Positions 15,592-25,049 of a DNA stretch of 35,017 nucleotides are shown here, piece by piece. The stretch spans positions 1-35,017 of the forward strand of contig QGVD01000037.1 in the NCBI GenBank assembly GCA_003242685.1, in the 5' to 3' direction. The notes beneath the pieces are model-generated. The model was not told the origin of the DNA. It ran no database searches and saw only the letters and a program-made list of their open reading frames with translations. The DNA comes from Pseudomonadota bacterium (lineage in GTDB: Bacteria; Pseudomonadota; Gammaproteobacteria; Steroidobacterales; Steroidobacteraceae). Both the position numbers and the translations under genes were made by a program. Position 1 is the first letter of the stretch. Every line of letters begins with the position of its first letter.

Positions 15592-17607
15592 ATGGCGACT
15601 GCTTCGAACACGGCTCAGGCAAGCAGGTTCCCCGCGTCCGCAGTCGGCGGACGGCGCGCCGGGAAGCGCGCGGTCGCGCTCGCCGCGGTGCTGTGCGCGG
15701 GGGCCGCGATTGCTCAGACACCGGACACGAGCGACTGGGGCTACTACGGCGGCGACGTCTTCGGGCAGCGCTATTCCCCGCTCAACGAGATCAACCGCGA
15801 GAACGTCTCGCGCCTCCAGGTCGCCTGGATCTATCGCACCGGCGAGCTGGGAGAAGGGTTCACTCGAGCGGACAAGATGGCGTTCGAAGCGACCCCGGTG
15901 CTCGCGTTCGGCATGCTGTATCTGTCGACGCCGACGAACATCGTGATCGCGCTCGACCCGGCGACCGGCGAGGAGAAGTGGCGGCACGATCCGAAGATCG
16001 ACCGCACGCGCGACTACTCCGAAGCCACGTCGCGCGGCGTGAGCGTCTGGCAGGATCCCGACGGCAAGCGCATCGGCGAGTGCAGCCGTCGCGTCTTCCA
16101 CGGCACACTGGATGCGCGGCTCATCGCGCTCGACGCCATGACGGGCAGACCGTGCGCGGATTTCGGAAAGAACGGCGAGATCGATCTCACCGAAGGCCTG
16201 CGCATCCGCGACATCGGGCAGTACGTCGTCACCTCGCCTCCCGCGCTGTACGACACCTTCGTGATCGTGGGGTCCGCGATCGGCGACAACCGCGGCACCG
16301 ATCTCGAGCGCGGCGTCGTGCGTGCGTTCGATGCGCGCACGGGCGAGCTGCGCTGGTCGTTCGATCCGCTGCCGGATTCTCCCGAGCATCCGGCCGCGAG
16401 GAGCTGGCGTGCCGATGAAGCCGCGGCGACGGGCGGCGCGAACGCGTGGGCAGCGATGTCTGTCGATCCCGCGCGCGGCCTCGTGTTCGTGCCCACAGGG
16501 TCCGCGAGTCCGGACTTCTACGGCGGTCGCCGTGCGGGCGAGAACCTCTTCGCCAATTCGCTGCTCGCGCTCGATGCGGCGACCGGCAGGCTCGTATGGC
16601 ATCGCCAGCTCGTGCATCACGACCTGTGGGACTACGACCTCGCCGCGCAGCCTTCGCTCGTCGAGCTCGAGCGCGGCGGACGATCGGTTGCCGCCGTCGT
16701 GCAAGCCACCAAGACGGGGCGCCTCTTCGTCTTCGATCGCGACGACGGCACTCCCGTGTTTCCGATCCAGGAGCTGCCGGTGCCGCAGAGCCGCGTGCCC
16801 GGCGAGAAGGCCTCGCCCACTCAGCCTTTCCCGGCCACGCCTTCGCTCGTGGTGGAACGCCCCTTGAGTCCCGATGACGCGTGGGGCATCACCTTCTGGG
16901 ACCGCGGGCGGTGCCGCAAGATGATCCGGCAGTACCGCAACGAGGGGGTTTTCACCCCGCCCGACCTCGCGGGCACGATTCTCGCGCCCGGATACATCGG
17001 CGGCGTAAACTGGGGCGGCTTGGCCTTCGACGTGCGGCGGCAACGCGTGTTCGCCGCCGTGAACCACCTCCCGATGCTGGTGACACTGATCCCGCAGGAG
17101 GAAGTGGACGAGCAGATACGCTCCGGGCGCTACCCGCGATCGGAGTTTGCGCGCCAGCGAGGGACCCCGTATGCGATGCGGCGCGAACCGTTCCTCTCTC
17201 CTTGGGGTCTGCCGTGCACGGCCCCACCTTGGGGTACGTTGGTCAGCGTCGATCTGCGCACGAACCGTATCGTGTGGCAGGTGCCGCTCGGCTCGACCGA
17301 GGGCATCGGCCCCTGGTTCGCGCCGGTGCGCAACTTCGGCCTGCCCAACATGGGAGGTCCGATCGTGACGGCAGGGGATCTCGTATTCGTGGGCGCGGCA
17401 ATGGACAATTACTTCCGCGCTTTCGATGTCGAGACGGGCCGCGAGCTGTGGAAGCACCGGCTGCCCGCGGGCGGCCAGGCAACCCCGATGACCTACAGGG
17501 CCGGACCGGATCAGCGCCAGTTCGTCGTGATCGCCGCCGGAGGACACGGCGGTCTCGGTACAGACCGAGGCGACTACGTGGTGGCGTTTGCGCTGCCGAA
17601 GGAATGA
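15592..17607 (+). CDS. Periplasmic PQQ-dependent dehydrogenase (glucose/quinate/shikimate dehydrogenase family)
   Basis: A 671-residue quinoprotein that oxidises an alcohol or sugar in the periplasm and passes electrons to the respiratory chain. The signal peptide (RAVALAAVLCAGAAIA/Q) replaces the five-helix membrane domain of E. coli Gcd, so this is a soluble form. Eight-bladed propeller features are clear: DWGYYGGDVFGQRYSPLNEINRENVSRLQVAW, repeated ALDxxTGxxxW blade ends, HHDLWDYDLAAQP (residues 342-354, containing the active-site Asp of the mGDH family) and NMGGPIVTAGDLVFVGAAMDNYFRAFDVETGRELW. The likely substrate is a sugar or cyclic polyol. No pqqABCDE genes are in the window. Its stop overlaps the start of the PqqU-like receptor (ATGA), so the pair is co-translated. 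Confidence 0.9.
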   Translation: MATASNTAQASRFPASAVGGRRAGKRAVALAAVLCAGAAIAQTPDTSDWGYYGGDVFGQRYSPLNEINRENVSRLQVAWIYRTGELGEGFTRADKMAFEATPVLAFGMLYLSTPTNIVIALDPATGEEKWRHDPKIDRTRDYSEATSRGVSVWQDPDGKRIGECSRRVFHGTLDARLIALDAMTGRPCADFGKNGEIDLTEGLRIRDIGQYVVTSPPALYDTFVIVGSAIGDNRGTDLERGVVRAFDARTGELRWSFDPLPDSPEHPAARSWRADEAAATGGANAWAAMSVDPARGLVFVPTGSASPDFYGGRRAGENLFANSLLALDAATGRLVWHRQLVHHDLWDYDLAAQPSLVELERGGRSVAAVVQATKTGRLFVFDRDDGTPVFPIQELPVPQSRVPGEKASPTQPFPATPSLVVERPLSPDDAWGITFWDRGRCRKMIRQYRNEGVFTPPDLAGTILAPGYIGGVNWGGLAFDVRRQRVFAAVNHLPMLVTLIPQEEVDEQIRSGRYPRSEFARQRGTPYAMRREPFLSPWGLPCTAPPWGTLVSVDLRTNRIVWQVPLGSTEGIGPWFAPVRNFGLPNMGGPIVTAGDLVFVGAAMDNYFRAFDVETGRELWKHRLPAGGQATPMTYRAGPDQRQFVVIAAGGHGGLGTDRGDYVVAFALPKE

Positions 17608-19676
17608 AGATGCTCGAGCAAATGAAGAAGAATCTCGTTCGCCGTGCGGCGGTGTGCGGCGCGGTGGCACTCGTCCCGACCGTGACGCTTGCGGCAGGCC
17701 CCCAGACCGAGGTCCTCGTGACGGCGACCCGCGTCCCGAAGCCGCTCGAGAACGTGCCCGCGGCGGTCGGCGTGGTGTATCGCGACGACATCCAGCTCGC
17801 GCGGCAGCAGATCGGTCTCGACGAATCGCTCGTTCAGGTTCCCGGCCTCTTCCTGCAGAACCGCTACAACTTCGCGCAGGACCTGCGCGTGTCGATCCGC
17901 GGTTTCGGCGCACGCGCGAACTTCGGCATCCGCGGCATTCGCATCTTCGTCGACGGCATTCCGGAGACGCTGCCCGACGGTCAGGGCGGAGTGGACAGCA
18001 TCGATCTCGGCTCGGTCGAGCAGATCACCGTGCTGCGCGGCGCGGCTTCCGCGCTCTATGGCAACGCCTCGGGCGGCGTGATCCTCATCGATTCTGAAGA
18101 AGCGCCCGAGCAGGCCGTCGTCGAAGCACGCACCTCGCTCGGCGAGCTCGGCTACGGCAAGCACCAGCTCAAGTTCGCGGGCTCGGTCGGCGATCTCGGC
18201 CTGATGGTGAGCCTCTCCGACATCGAGATGGAGGGCTACCGCGATCAGAGCGAGCTCAAGAGCCGGCAGGTCAACGCCACCGCGCGCTATCGCATCGACG
18301 ACAGCTCGAGCTTGCGCGTCGCGTTCAACTACACCGATCAGCCGACATCGGACGACCCCGGCGCGCTGACGCGCGCGGAAGTGCAGCAGAACCCGCGTCA
18401 GGCGGCGCCCGGCAACCTGCTGTTCGACGGCGGCGAGAGCGTCGAGCAGACGCGCCTGGGCTTCGTCTACGAGAAGTCCTTCGGCGAGCGGCACTCGATC
18501 AGCGCGCGCAACTATTACATCTGGCGCGATTTCACGAACACGCTGCCGTTCCGCGCGGGCGGCGCGGTGACCATCGACCGCTTCTTCGTGGGCGGCGGTG
18601 TTACGTACACGAACACCGGCACGATCGGCGGGCTCGGAAACCGCCTGATGCTCGGCGTGGACTACGACTACCAGGACGACGACCGGCGCCGTTACGACAA
18701 CGTCTTCGGCGTGCTCGGCGATCTCACGTTCCAGCAGGACGAGAAGGTATCGAGCACCGGCATCTTCCTGCAGGACGAGCTGCAGCTGCGCGAGAACCTG
18801 GAGCTCACGGTCGGCCTGCGCTACGACCGTGTGAAGTTCGACGTGGACGACAGGTTCCTCTCGGACGGTGACGAGTCGGGCAGCCGCACGCTCGACGAGG
18901 TGAGCCCGCTCGTGGGCCTCATGTACCGCGTTTCGCCGCGGATGAACCTCTACGCAAACGTCGCCACGTCGTTCGAGACGCCGACCACTACCGAGTTCGC
19001 GAACCCGACCGGCGGTGGCGGCTTCAACCGTGATCTCGACCCGCAGATCGCGACGAACTACGAGGTTGGCGTCAAGGGCACGATCGGCGAGAACAGCACG
19101 TACGGTCTCGCGCTCTTCCGCATCGACGTCGAGGACGAGCTGATTCCGTTCGAGATCCCGGGCTTCTCGGGGCGCAGCTACTACGTCAACGCCGGCGAGT
19201 CGCGCCGCAAGGGCATCGAGCTGGAGTTCGCCACGCGCCCGCTCGAAGGTCTCAACATCGCCCTCGCCTACACGTATTCGGATTTCGAGTTCACCCGCTT
19301 CGTGGACGCGAACGGCAACGACTTCAGCGGCAACGCCATCCCGGGTCTGCCGGATCACGTACTGTTCGGCGAGATCACCTACCGGCATCCGCGGGGTCTG
19401 TTCGCCGGTTTCGACGCGGTCTATGTCGACCGCGTGTTCGTCGACAACGCCAACAGCGAGACGAGCGAGTCGTACACGCTCGCGAACCTGCGCGTCGGTT
19501 ACACGGCCGACAGGGGTTCCTGGCGCTGGTCGGTGTTCGGCGGCGTGAACAACCTCTTCGACGAGGCGTACAACTCGAACGTGCGCATCAACGCAGCCGG
19601 CGGCCGCTACTTCGAGCCCGGCCCGCGTGCGAATGCCTACGCGGGCCTCGGCTTCGAGTACCGGTTCGGGTCCTGA
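17604..19676 (+). CDS. pqqU: TonB-dependent receptor, PqqU/YncD-like (probable PQQ importer)
   Basis: A 690-residue outer-membrane gated channel. A signal peptide (RAAVCGAVALVPTVTLAAG) is followed by a TonB box-like TEVLVTATRV. The plug has ESLVQVPGLFLQNRYNFAQD, SIRGFGARANFGIRGIRIF, DGIPETLPDGQGG and VLRGAASALYGNASGG. It then has a 22-strand barrel ending in RYFEPGPRANAYAGLGFEYRFGS. The plug closely follows what I remember of E. coli YncD (QNRQNYAQDLQLSIRGFG, GIRGIRLYVDGIPATMPDGQG, SALYGNASGGV), which was shown to import PQQ and renamed PqqU. Coupling to a PQQ enzyme by a 4-base overlap supports cofactor uptake. Starts at 17604, 17610 and 17622 are possible; AAGGA best fits 17610. Confidence 0.85.
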   Translation: MKMLEQMKKNLVRRAAVCGAVALVPTVTLAAGPQTEVLVTATRVPKPLENVPAAVGVVYRDDIQLARQQIGLDESLVQVPGLFLQNRYNFAQDLRVSIRGFGARANFGIRGIRIFVDGIPETLPDGQGGVDSIDLGSVEQITVLRGAASALYGNASGGVILIDSEEAPEQAVVEARTSLGELGYGKHQLKFAGSVGDLGLMVSLSDIEMEGYRDQSELKSRQVNATARYRIDDSSSLRVAFNYTDQPTSDDPGALTRAEVQQNPRQAAPGNLLFDGGESVEQTRLGFVYEKSFGERHSISARNYYIWRDFTNTLPFRAGGAVTIDRFFVGGGVTYTNTGTIGGLGNRLMLGVDYDYQDDDRRRYDNVFGVLGDLTFQQDEKVSSTGIFLQDELQLRENLELTVGLRYDRVKFDVDDRFLSDGDESGSRTLDEVSPLVGLMYRVSPRMNLYANVATSFETPTTTEFANPTGGGGFNRDLDPQIATNYEVGVKGTIGENSTYGLALFRIDVEDELIPFEIPGFSGRSYYVNAGESRRKGIELEFATRPLEGLNIALAYTYSDFEFTRFVDANGNDFSGNAIPGLPDHVLFGEITYRHPRGLFAGFDAVYVDRVFVDNANSETSESYTLANLRVGYTADRGSWRWSVFGGVNNLFDEAYNSNVRINAAGGRYFEPGPRANAYAGLGFEYRFGS

Positions 19677-19693
19677 AGAACGCGTAACGGCGC

Positions 19694-20434
19694 ATGAATC
19701 CGACGCTGCTGGTCGCCTCGATCGTTCTGCAGGCGGCGCTGATCGTTCACTGCATCAAGACGGGACGTAACACCATCTGGGTGTGGGTGCTGGCGCTGCT
19801 CTCCTATGCCGGCGTCATCGCCTACGTGGTCGTCGAGCTTCTGCCCGAGCTGCTGCGCAGCCGTGCGGTGCAGCGCGCCGGCAAGAGCGTGCGCGGCGCG
19901 CTGAACCCCGAAGCCGATCTGCGCCGGTACGAGAACATGGCGCGGCTCTCCGGCGACGTCGCGAGCCGCCAGCGCTACGCCGACGAGCTCGTGCGCCACG
20001 GGCGCGCCGCGGAGGCGATCGAGGAATACCGTCAGATCCTCACGGGTCTCTACGAGCACGACCCGAATCTCATGCTCGGGCTCGCGCGTGCGCAGTTCGC
20101 CAACGACGATCCGAAGGCCGCGCGTGAGACACTCGACGACCTGATCCGATTCAACCCCGACTTCAGGTCGCCTGAGGGCCACCTGCTCTACGCGCGCTCG
20201 CTCGAGGGCGAAGGCAACATCGAGAAGGCCCTTGACGAGTACAAGGTGCTCGCGTCCTACTACCCGGGCGCCGAGGCCGCGGTGCGCTACGCGCAGCTCC
20301 TCAGGTCCCAGGGTCAGCATGACGAAGCCCGCAAGGTCGTGCGCGAGCTCCTCGACCAGGCGCGCATCGCACCGGCCCACTACCGCCGCGCGCAGCGCGA
20401 GTGGCTTACCACCGCCGAGCGCCTGCTCGATTGA
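19694..20434 (+). CDS. Membrane-anchored TPR protein
   Basis: A 246-residue inner-membrane protein. Two N-terminal helices (LLVASIVLQAALIVHCIKTG and TIWVWVLALLSYAGVIAYVVVELL) resemble the PLDc_N/cardiolipin-synthase N-terminal hairpin. A cytoplasmic or periplasmic stack of TPR-like repeats follows (RQRYADELVRHGRAAEAIEEYRQILTG, LMLGLARAQFANDDPKAARETLDDLI, LLYARSLEGEGNIEKALDEYKVL). It may scaffold a membrane complex. The gene starts 17 bases after the receptor and could belong to the same transcript, but nothing ties it to PQQ. No ribosome site is obvious. Confidence 0.75.
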   Translation: MNPTLLVASIVLQAALIVHCIKTGRNTIWVWVLALLSYAGVIAYVVVELLPELLRSRAVQRAGKSVRGALNPEADLRRYENMARLSGDVASRQRYADELVRHGRAAEAIEEYRQILTGLYEHDPNLMLGLARAQFANDDPKAARETLDDLIRFNPDFRSPEGHLLYARSLEGEGNIEKALDEYKVLASYYPGAEAAVRYAQLLRSQGQHDEARKVVRELLDQARIAPAHYRRAQREWLTTAERLLD

Positions 20435-20534
20435 GCGGGCGCAACACCGGTTCCGCCAACGCTCCTGACTCGACGGTCGCTTCCCACCCACGGGCCCGAG
20501 ACGCGTCTCTCAGCCGTGTAAGTACTATTGGCAA

Positions 20535-20540
20535 TATACT
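20535..20540 (+). promoter_or_regulatory. TATACT, candidate -10 upstream of cysteine dioxygenase
   Basis: The intergenic stretch 20517-20562 is markedly AT-rich for this genome and holds TATACT (five of six to TATAAT). Transcription would start near 20547, giving a leader of about 40 bases. No strong -35 is seen at 17 bases. Confidence 0.4.
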
Positions 20541-20588
20541 GATAACCAGCAGTGCTAAATTAGTGGCATCCGGGAACGAGAGACGACC

Positions 20589-21143
20589 ATGAGCGGAACC
20601 GAGGCGCTCATCGCCCTTGCCGACCGCGCCGTGTCATACGGCGACGTCGAACGCACCGTCGATTACCTGCGGAGCGGGCTCTGCGAGCTGATGGGGTCAG
20701 GAGAGCTGAAGCTCCCCGAGCGCGTCCTCCGGTGCTGTCCCGACCACTACGCGCGCCGCTTGCTGCATCGCGACACCGAGCATGGCTATTCCATCGTGGC
20801 GATGACCTGGGGTCCCAATCAGGGCACCCCGCTCCACGACCACGGGGGCCTCTGGTGCGTGGAAGGCGTGTGGCTGGGCAGCATCGAGGTGCAGCAGTAC
20901 GAGCTGCGCGAGCACGACGGCGAACGCTTTCGCTTCGAGAAGTGCGGCTCGTTTCAGGCCGGCATCGGCAGCGCCGGCTGTCTGATCCCGCCGCACGAGT
21001 ACCACCTCATCCGCAATCCGGGCGGCGCGCCTGCCGTGTCCGTCCACATCTACGGCGGCGACATGAGCCGCTGCCACATCTTCGAGCCGCAGGAGAGCGG
21101 CTGGTACCGCCGCCGTCAGAAGACGCTCGGGCTCGATCAGTAA
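20589..21143 (+). CDS. Cysteine dioxygenase (thiol dioxygenase, cupin)
   Basis: A 184-residue non-haem iron enzyme that oxidises cysteine (or a related thiol such as 3-mercaptopropionate) to the sulfinic acid. The three iron His are His83 and His85 (LHDHGG) and His139 (EYHLIRN). The Ser-His-Tyr set is Ser151, His153 and Tyr155 (SVHIYGG). Cys90 (HDHGGLWC) falls exactly at the place of mammalian Cys93, so the Cys-Tyr cofactor crosslink could form, whereas many bacterial relatives have Gly there. It appears to be a single-gene unit convergent with agmatine deiminase. Substrate choice between Cys and 3-mercaptopropionate cannot be settled by eye. Confidence 0.88.
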   Translation: MSGTEALIALADRAVSYGDVERTVDYLRSGLCELMGSGELKLPERVLRCCPDHYARRLLHRDTEHGYSIVAMTWGPNQGTPLHDHGGLWCVEGVWLGSIEVQQYELREHDGERFRFEKCGSFQAGIGSAGCLIPPHEYHLIRNPGGAPAVSVHIYGGDMSRCHIFEPQESGWYRRRQKTLGLDQ

Positions 21144-21153
21144 ACGCCGCGCG

Positions 21154-22326
21154 TCAGCGAGCCGGGCGCGCAGTCCGGCGCTTCGTCGGCGTCGGTCGCG
21201 ATGAAGACCGCAGCTCTCTGCTGCGCCGGATGCCGGCCGCCGGAACCTGCTGCGTGATGCAGTGGATGTTGCCGCCGCCGAGCAGGATCTCGCGCGCCGG
21301 CACGCCCACGACGCGCCGCTCGGGGAAGATTCTCCGCAGCTTCGCGAGCGCCGCGCGATCCGTGCGCGGATCGAGGAGCGGCACGACGATGCCGCCGTTC
21401 GCGATGTAGAAATTCACGTAGCTCGCCGCGAGGCGCTCACCTGCCCTGCGCGGCTTCGTGCCTTCACGCGCGCACACGCCGCGCGCTTCCTCGGCCGTCA
21501 TGTAGAGCGGACCCGGCATCGGCAGCCTGTGCACCTTGAAGCGCCGTCCGCGAGCATCGCGTGCGTCCATGAGGCGCTCGTACGCATCGCGTGAGATGCG
21601 GTACTGCGGATCCCGGCGGTCGTCCGTCCACGTGAGACACACCTCGCCGGGACGTGCGAAGCAGACGAGATTGTCGACGTGGCCGTCCGTCTCGTCGTTG
21701 TACACCCCGTCGCCGAGCCAGACGATCGTCGTGACGCCGAGATACGCCTTCAGCAGCTCCTCGATCTTCTCGCGCGTCAGGTGCGGATTGCGGTTGCGGT
21801 TGAGATTGCACTGCTCGGTCACGAGCAGCGTGCCCTCGCCGTCGACGTGGATGGCGCCGCCTTCGTTCACGAACGGCGCGGCGTAGCGCTCGCGACCTTC
21901 GATCTCGAGCACCTTGCGTGCGACGAGCTCGTCCTGATCCCAGGGAAAGTACAACCCGCCGTCGAGCCCGCCCCAGGCGTTGAAGCGCCAGTCGACGCCG
22001 CGCACCTGCCCGCGCGCGTTCACGACGAAGGTGGGGCCGACGTCGCGCATCCAGCAGTCGTTGCTCGACATCTCCACGACCCGCACCGATTCCGGCAGGA
22101 GCGCACGGGCGAACTCGTAGAGCCTTGCGGAAACCCCCACGGTGACGGGCTCGAACTGGGCTATCGCCCGGGCCACTTCGGCGAAGGCCCGCTGCGCCGG
22201 CTGAGCGCCTTCGCGCCAGTTGTCCGGGCGCTCGGGCCAGAGCATCCAGCAGCCCGCGTGCGGCTCGAATTCGCCCGGCATCCAGAAGCCGTCCTGTGCC
22301 GGCGTGGTCGTGAGGGTATGTGCCAT
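21154..22326 (-). CDS. aguA: Agmatine deiminase
   Basis: A 390-residue guanidino-group modifying enzyme that converts agmatine to N-carbamoylputrescine for polyamine synthesis. It has MPGEFEPHAGCWMLWPERPDNWR, SSNDCWMRDVGPTFVVN, FNAWGGLDGG, NEGGAIHVDGEGTLLVTEQCNLNRNRNP, WLGDGVYNDETDGHVDN (catalytic Asp and His) and the nucleophile motif LLGGGNIHCITQQVP. The family normally ends a few residues after this motif. Here a basic 28-residue tail (IRRSRELRSS, then KRRTARPAR) follows. The partner amidohydrolase gene aguB is not in the window. The start at 22326 gives the canonical N-terminus and has a -10-like TAGAAT 6 bases upstream. Confidence 0.94.
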   Translation of the reverse strand: MAHTLTTTPAQDGFWMPGEFEPHAGCWMLWPERPDNWREGAQPAQRAFAEVARAIAQFEPVTVGVSARLYEFARALLPESVRVVEMSSNDCWMRDVGPTFVVNARGQVRGVDWRFNAWGGLDGGLYFPWDQDELVARKVLEIEGRERYAAPFVNEGGAIHVDGEGTLLVTEQCNLNRNRNPHLTREKIEELLKAYLGVTTIVWLGDGVYNDETDGHVDNLVCFARPGEVCLTWTDDRRDPQYRISRDAYERLMDARDARGRRFKVHRLPMPGPLYMTAEEARGVCAREGTKPRRAGERLAASYVNFYIANGGIVVPLLDPRTDRAALAKLRRIFPERRVVGVPAREILLGGGNIHCITQQVPAAGIRRSRELRSSSRPTPTKRRTARPAR

Positions 22327-22332
22327 GCGGCG

Positions 22333-22338
22333 ATTCTA
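22333..22338 (-). promoter_or_regulatory. TAGAAT, candidate -10 of a leaderless aguA mRNA
   Basis: On the minus strand TAGAAT (five of six to TATAAT) ends 6 bases before the aguA ATG, with no ribosome-binding sequence between. Confidence 0.4.
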
Positions 22339-22374
22339 ACGGAGCGGCGTCACGCGGCCCGGCTCCGGTGCGTG

Positions 22375-22383
22375 TGCTAGCAT
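22375..22383 (+). promoter_or_regulatory. Extended -10 candidate for icd
   Basis: TGCTAGCAT fits the extended -10 pattern TGnTAnnnT and would start transcription near 22390, about 60 bases before the icd ATG. No clear -35 is seen, as is tolerated for extended -10 promoters. Confidence 0.35.
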
Positions 22384-22451
22384 TGCGCGCCCAATCGCGG
22401 CGCCCGCTCCCGAACGCCCGAGTACCAGGAACTTCCGGAGGATAGAGTCAG

Positions 22452-23759
<1,308 letters not shown>

Positions 23760-23766
23760 GCCTGCC

Positions 23767-23800
23767 GGTGCCGCGGCGGACGGTCGACCGCCGCGGCACC
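23767..23800 (+). terminator. GC-rich hairpin after icd
   Basis: A 13-bp perfect stem (GGTGCCGCGGCGG and its complement) with an 8-base loop starts 7 bases after the icd stop. No T-run follows, so it may work with Rho or as a 3'-end stabiliser. Confidence 0.6.
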
Positions 23801-23882
23801 CTGCTCACCCCCTGCGGCGCATCCCGGTGCCGCGTTCACTCCCAACTGCGCAGCCGGAGATGAATCGCCGGCCAGCCTGAGA

Positions 23883-23888
23883 TATAAG
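23883..23888 (+). promoter_or_regulatory. TATAAG, candidate -10 for the WYL regulator gene
   Basis: Five of six bases match TATAAT. A weak ATGAAT lies 17 bases upstream. Transcription would start about 70 bases before the WYL ATG, just before the inverted repeat at 23922-23944. Confidence 0.4.
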
Positions 23889-23921
23889 ACGCTCACCGCG
23901 CAGTTTCGGGCTTCGGGGGTT

Positions 23922-23944
23922 GGTTCCGTAAGGGGAACGGAACC
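23922..23944. promoter_or_regulatory. Inverted repeat, candidate operator of the WYL regulator
   Basis: GGTTCCGT and ACGGAACC, perfect 8-base arms, are separated by 7 bases and end 22 bases before the WYL start codon. Its position between the putative promoter and the regulator gene suggests autoregulation. It could also form a small RNA hairpin. Confidence 0.45.
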
Positions 23945-23966
23945 GCGAGCACCTGCGCCATCCGGC

Positions 23967-24938
23967 ATGGACAAATTCGACCGGATCTATCATCTCCATC
24001 GCCTCCTCGCGGGTCGGCGCACGGCCGTCCCGCTCGAAGAGCTCATGGCCGAGCTCGAGTGTTCGAAAGCCACGGTCTACCGGCTGATCAGTTCGCTCCA
24101 GAATCATCTTGGCGCGCCCATCGAGTACAGCTCCGAGCTCGGCGGCTACCGCTACGTTCCAAGAGCCGACGGCCGCGCCTACGAGCTTCCCGGGCTGTGG
24201 TTCTCGGCCAAGGAGCTGCAGGCGCTCGTCGTTCTGCAGCGGCTGATCGCCGATCTGGGACCTGGCCTGCTGGAGGAGCATTTCGCGCCGCTCACGCGGC
24301 GCTTCAATGACCTCCTGAAACACAAGCGCCTCCATCTGACGGAAGCCAGCTCGCGCATCCGCGTACTCACACTCGCGGCCCGTCCACTGGGCCGCAGTTT
24401 CCATGTCGTAGCGAGCGCTACCCTCCAGCGACGCAAGCTGAAACTGCGTTATCACTCACGGAGCAAGGACGAGCGCACCGAACGCATCGTCTCGCCGCAG
24501 CACCTCGCCCACTATCGCGACAACTGGTACCTGGATGCATGGGACGAGCTGCGGCAGGCATTGCGCAGCTTCTCCATCGACCGGATCGAAGCGGCGACGG
24601 AGCTGGACGAACCCGCGATCGACGTGCCACGTCAGGAGCTCGAAGAACACTTCGCGAGCGCGTACGGCATCTTCGCCGGCAAGGCGAACAAGATGGCCGT
24701 CCTGCGCTTCTCGCGCGAACGTGCGCGATGGGTCGCCGATGAACGCTGGCACCCCGAGCAGAGCGGCCAGTTCCTGACCGACGGGCGTTACGAGCTGCGC
24801 ATTCCCTATCGCGATTCGCGCGAGCTCGTCATGGACATCCTGCGTCACGGGCCGGACGTCGAAGTCGTCGCACCGGATTCACTCCGAAACGAAGTCGTCA
24901 CGCATCTGCGCGAAACGCTTGCCAGATATGTCAAGTGA
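23967..24938 (+). CDS. WYL-domain HTH transcriptional regulator (YafY/PafC type)
   Basis: A 323-residue regulator, probably controlling the adjacent CRISPR-Cas genes. It has an N-terminal winged helix-turn-helix (DRIYHLHRLLAGRRTAVPLEELMAELECSKATVYRLISSL) with the wing IEYSSELGGYRYV. The WYL domain follows (LKLRYHSRSKDERTERIVSPQHLAHYRDNWYLDAWDE; Trp187-Tyr188-Leu189 with the conserved Arg and Tyr of the ligand pocket). The C-terminal extension (AVLRFSRERARWVADERWHPEQSGQF, then LRIPYRDSRELVMDILRHGPDVEVVAP) is the usual WCX domain. WYL regulators commonly sit next to CRISPR-Cas and other defence genes and can respond to nucleic-acid ligands. The inverted repeat upstream is a candidate site. Confidence 0.93.
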   Translation: MDKFDRIYHLHRLLAGRRTAVPLEELMAELECSKATVYRLISSLQNHLGAPIEYSSELGGYRYVPRADGRAYELPGLWFSAKELQALVVLQRLIADLGPGLLEEHFAPLTRRFNDLLKHKRLHLTEASSRIRVLTLAARPLGRSFHVVASATLQRRKLKLRYHSRSKDERTERIVSPQHLAHYRDNWYLDAWDELRQALRSFSIDRIEAATELDEPAIDVPRQELEEHFASAYGIFAGKANKMAVLRFSRERARWVADERWHPEQSGQFLTDGRYELRIPYRDSRELVMDILRHGPDVEVVAPDSLRNEVVTHLRETLARYVK

Positions 24939-25049
24939 TTCTTCCGCGAAGGGGCGGCGCCGGGCGTTCTCACGTTTTGAGACTACCGCCTTTCAGAATC
25001 GCCGTCAGGGCAAGAAAGAAGAAACGACACCATCAGGGGGCATTCACTC

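Noticed and set aside
13687..17913. Very long open frame on the minus strand (about 1,400 codons)
   Set aside because: It is Arg/Ala/His-rich, opposes the clearly coded PQQ dehydrogenase and lies out of frame across the patatin gene; a GC-rich shadow.
17574..19388. About 600-codon minus-strand frame opposite the TonB receptor
   Set aside because: It is a shadow of the receptor; the sequence is a Glu/Arg/Val-rich antisense pattern without motifs or a ribosome site.
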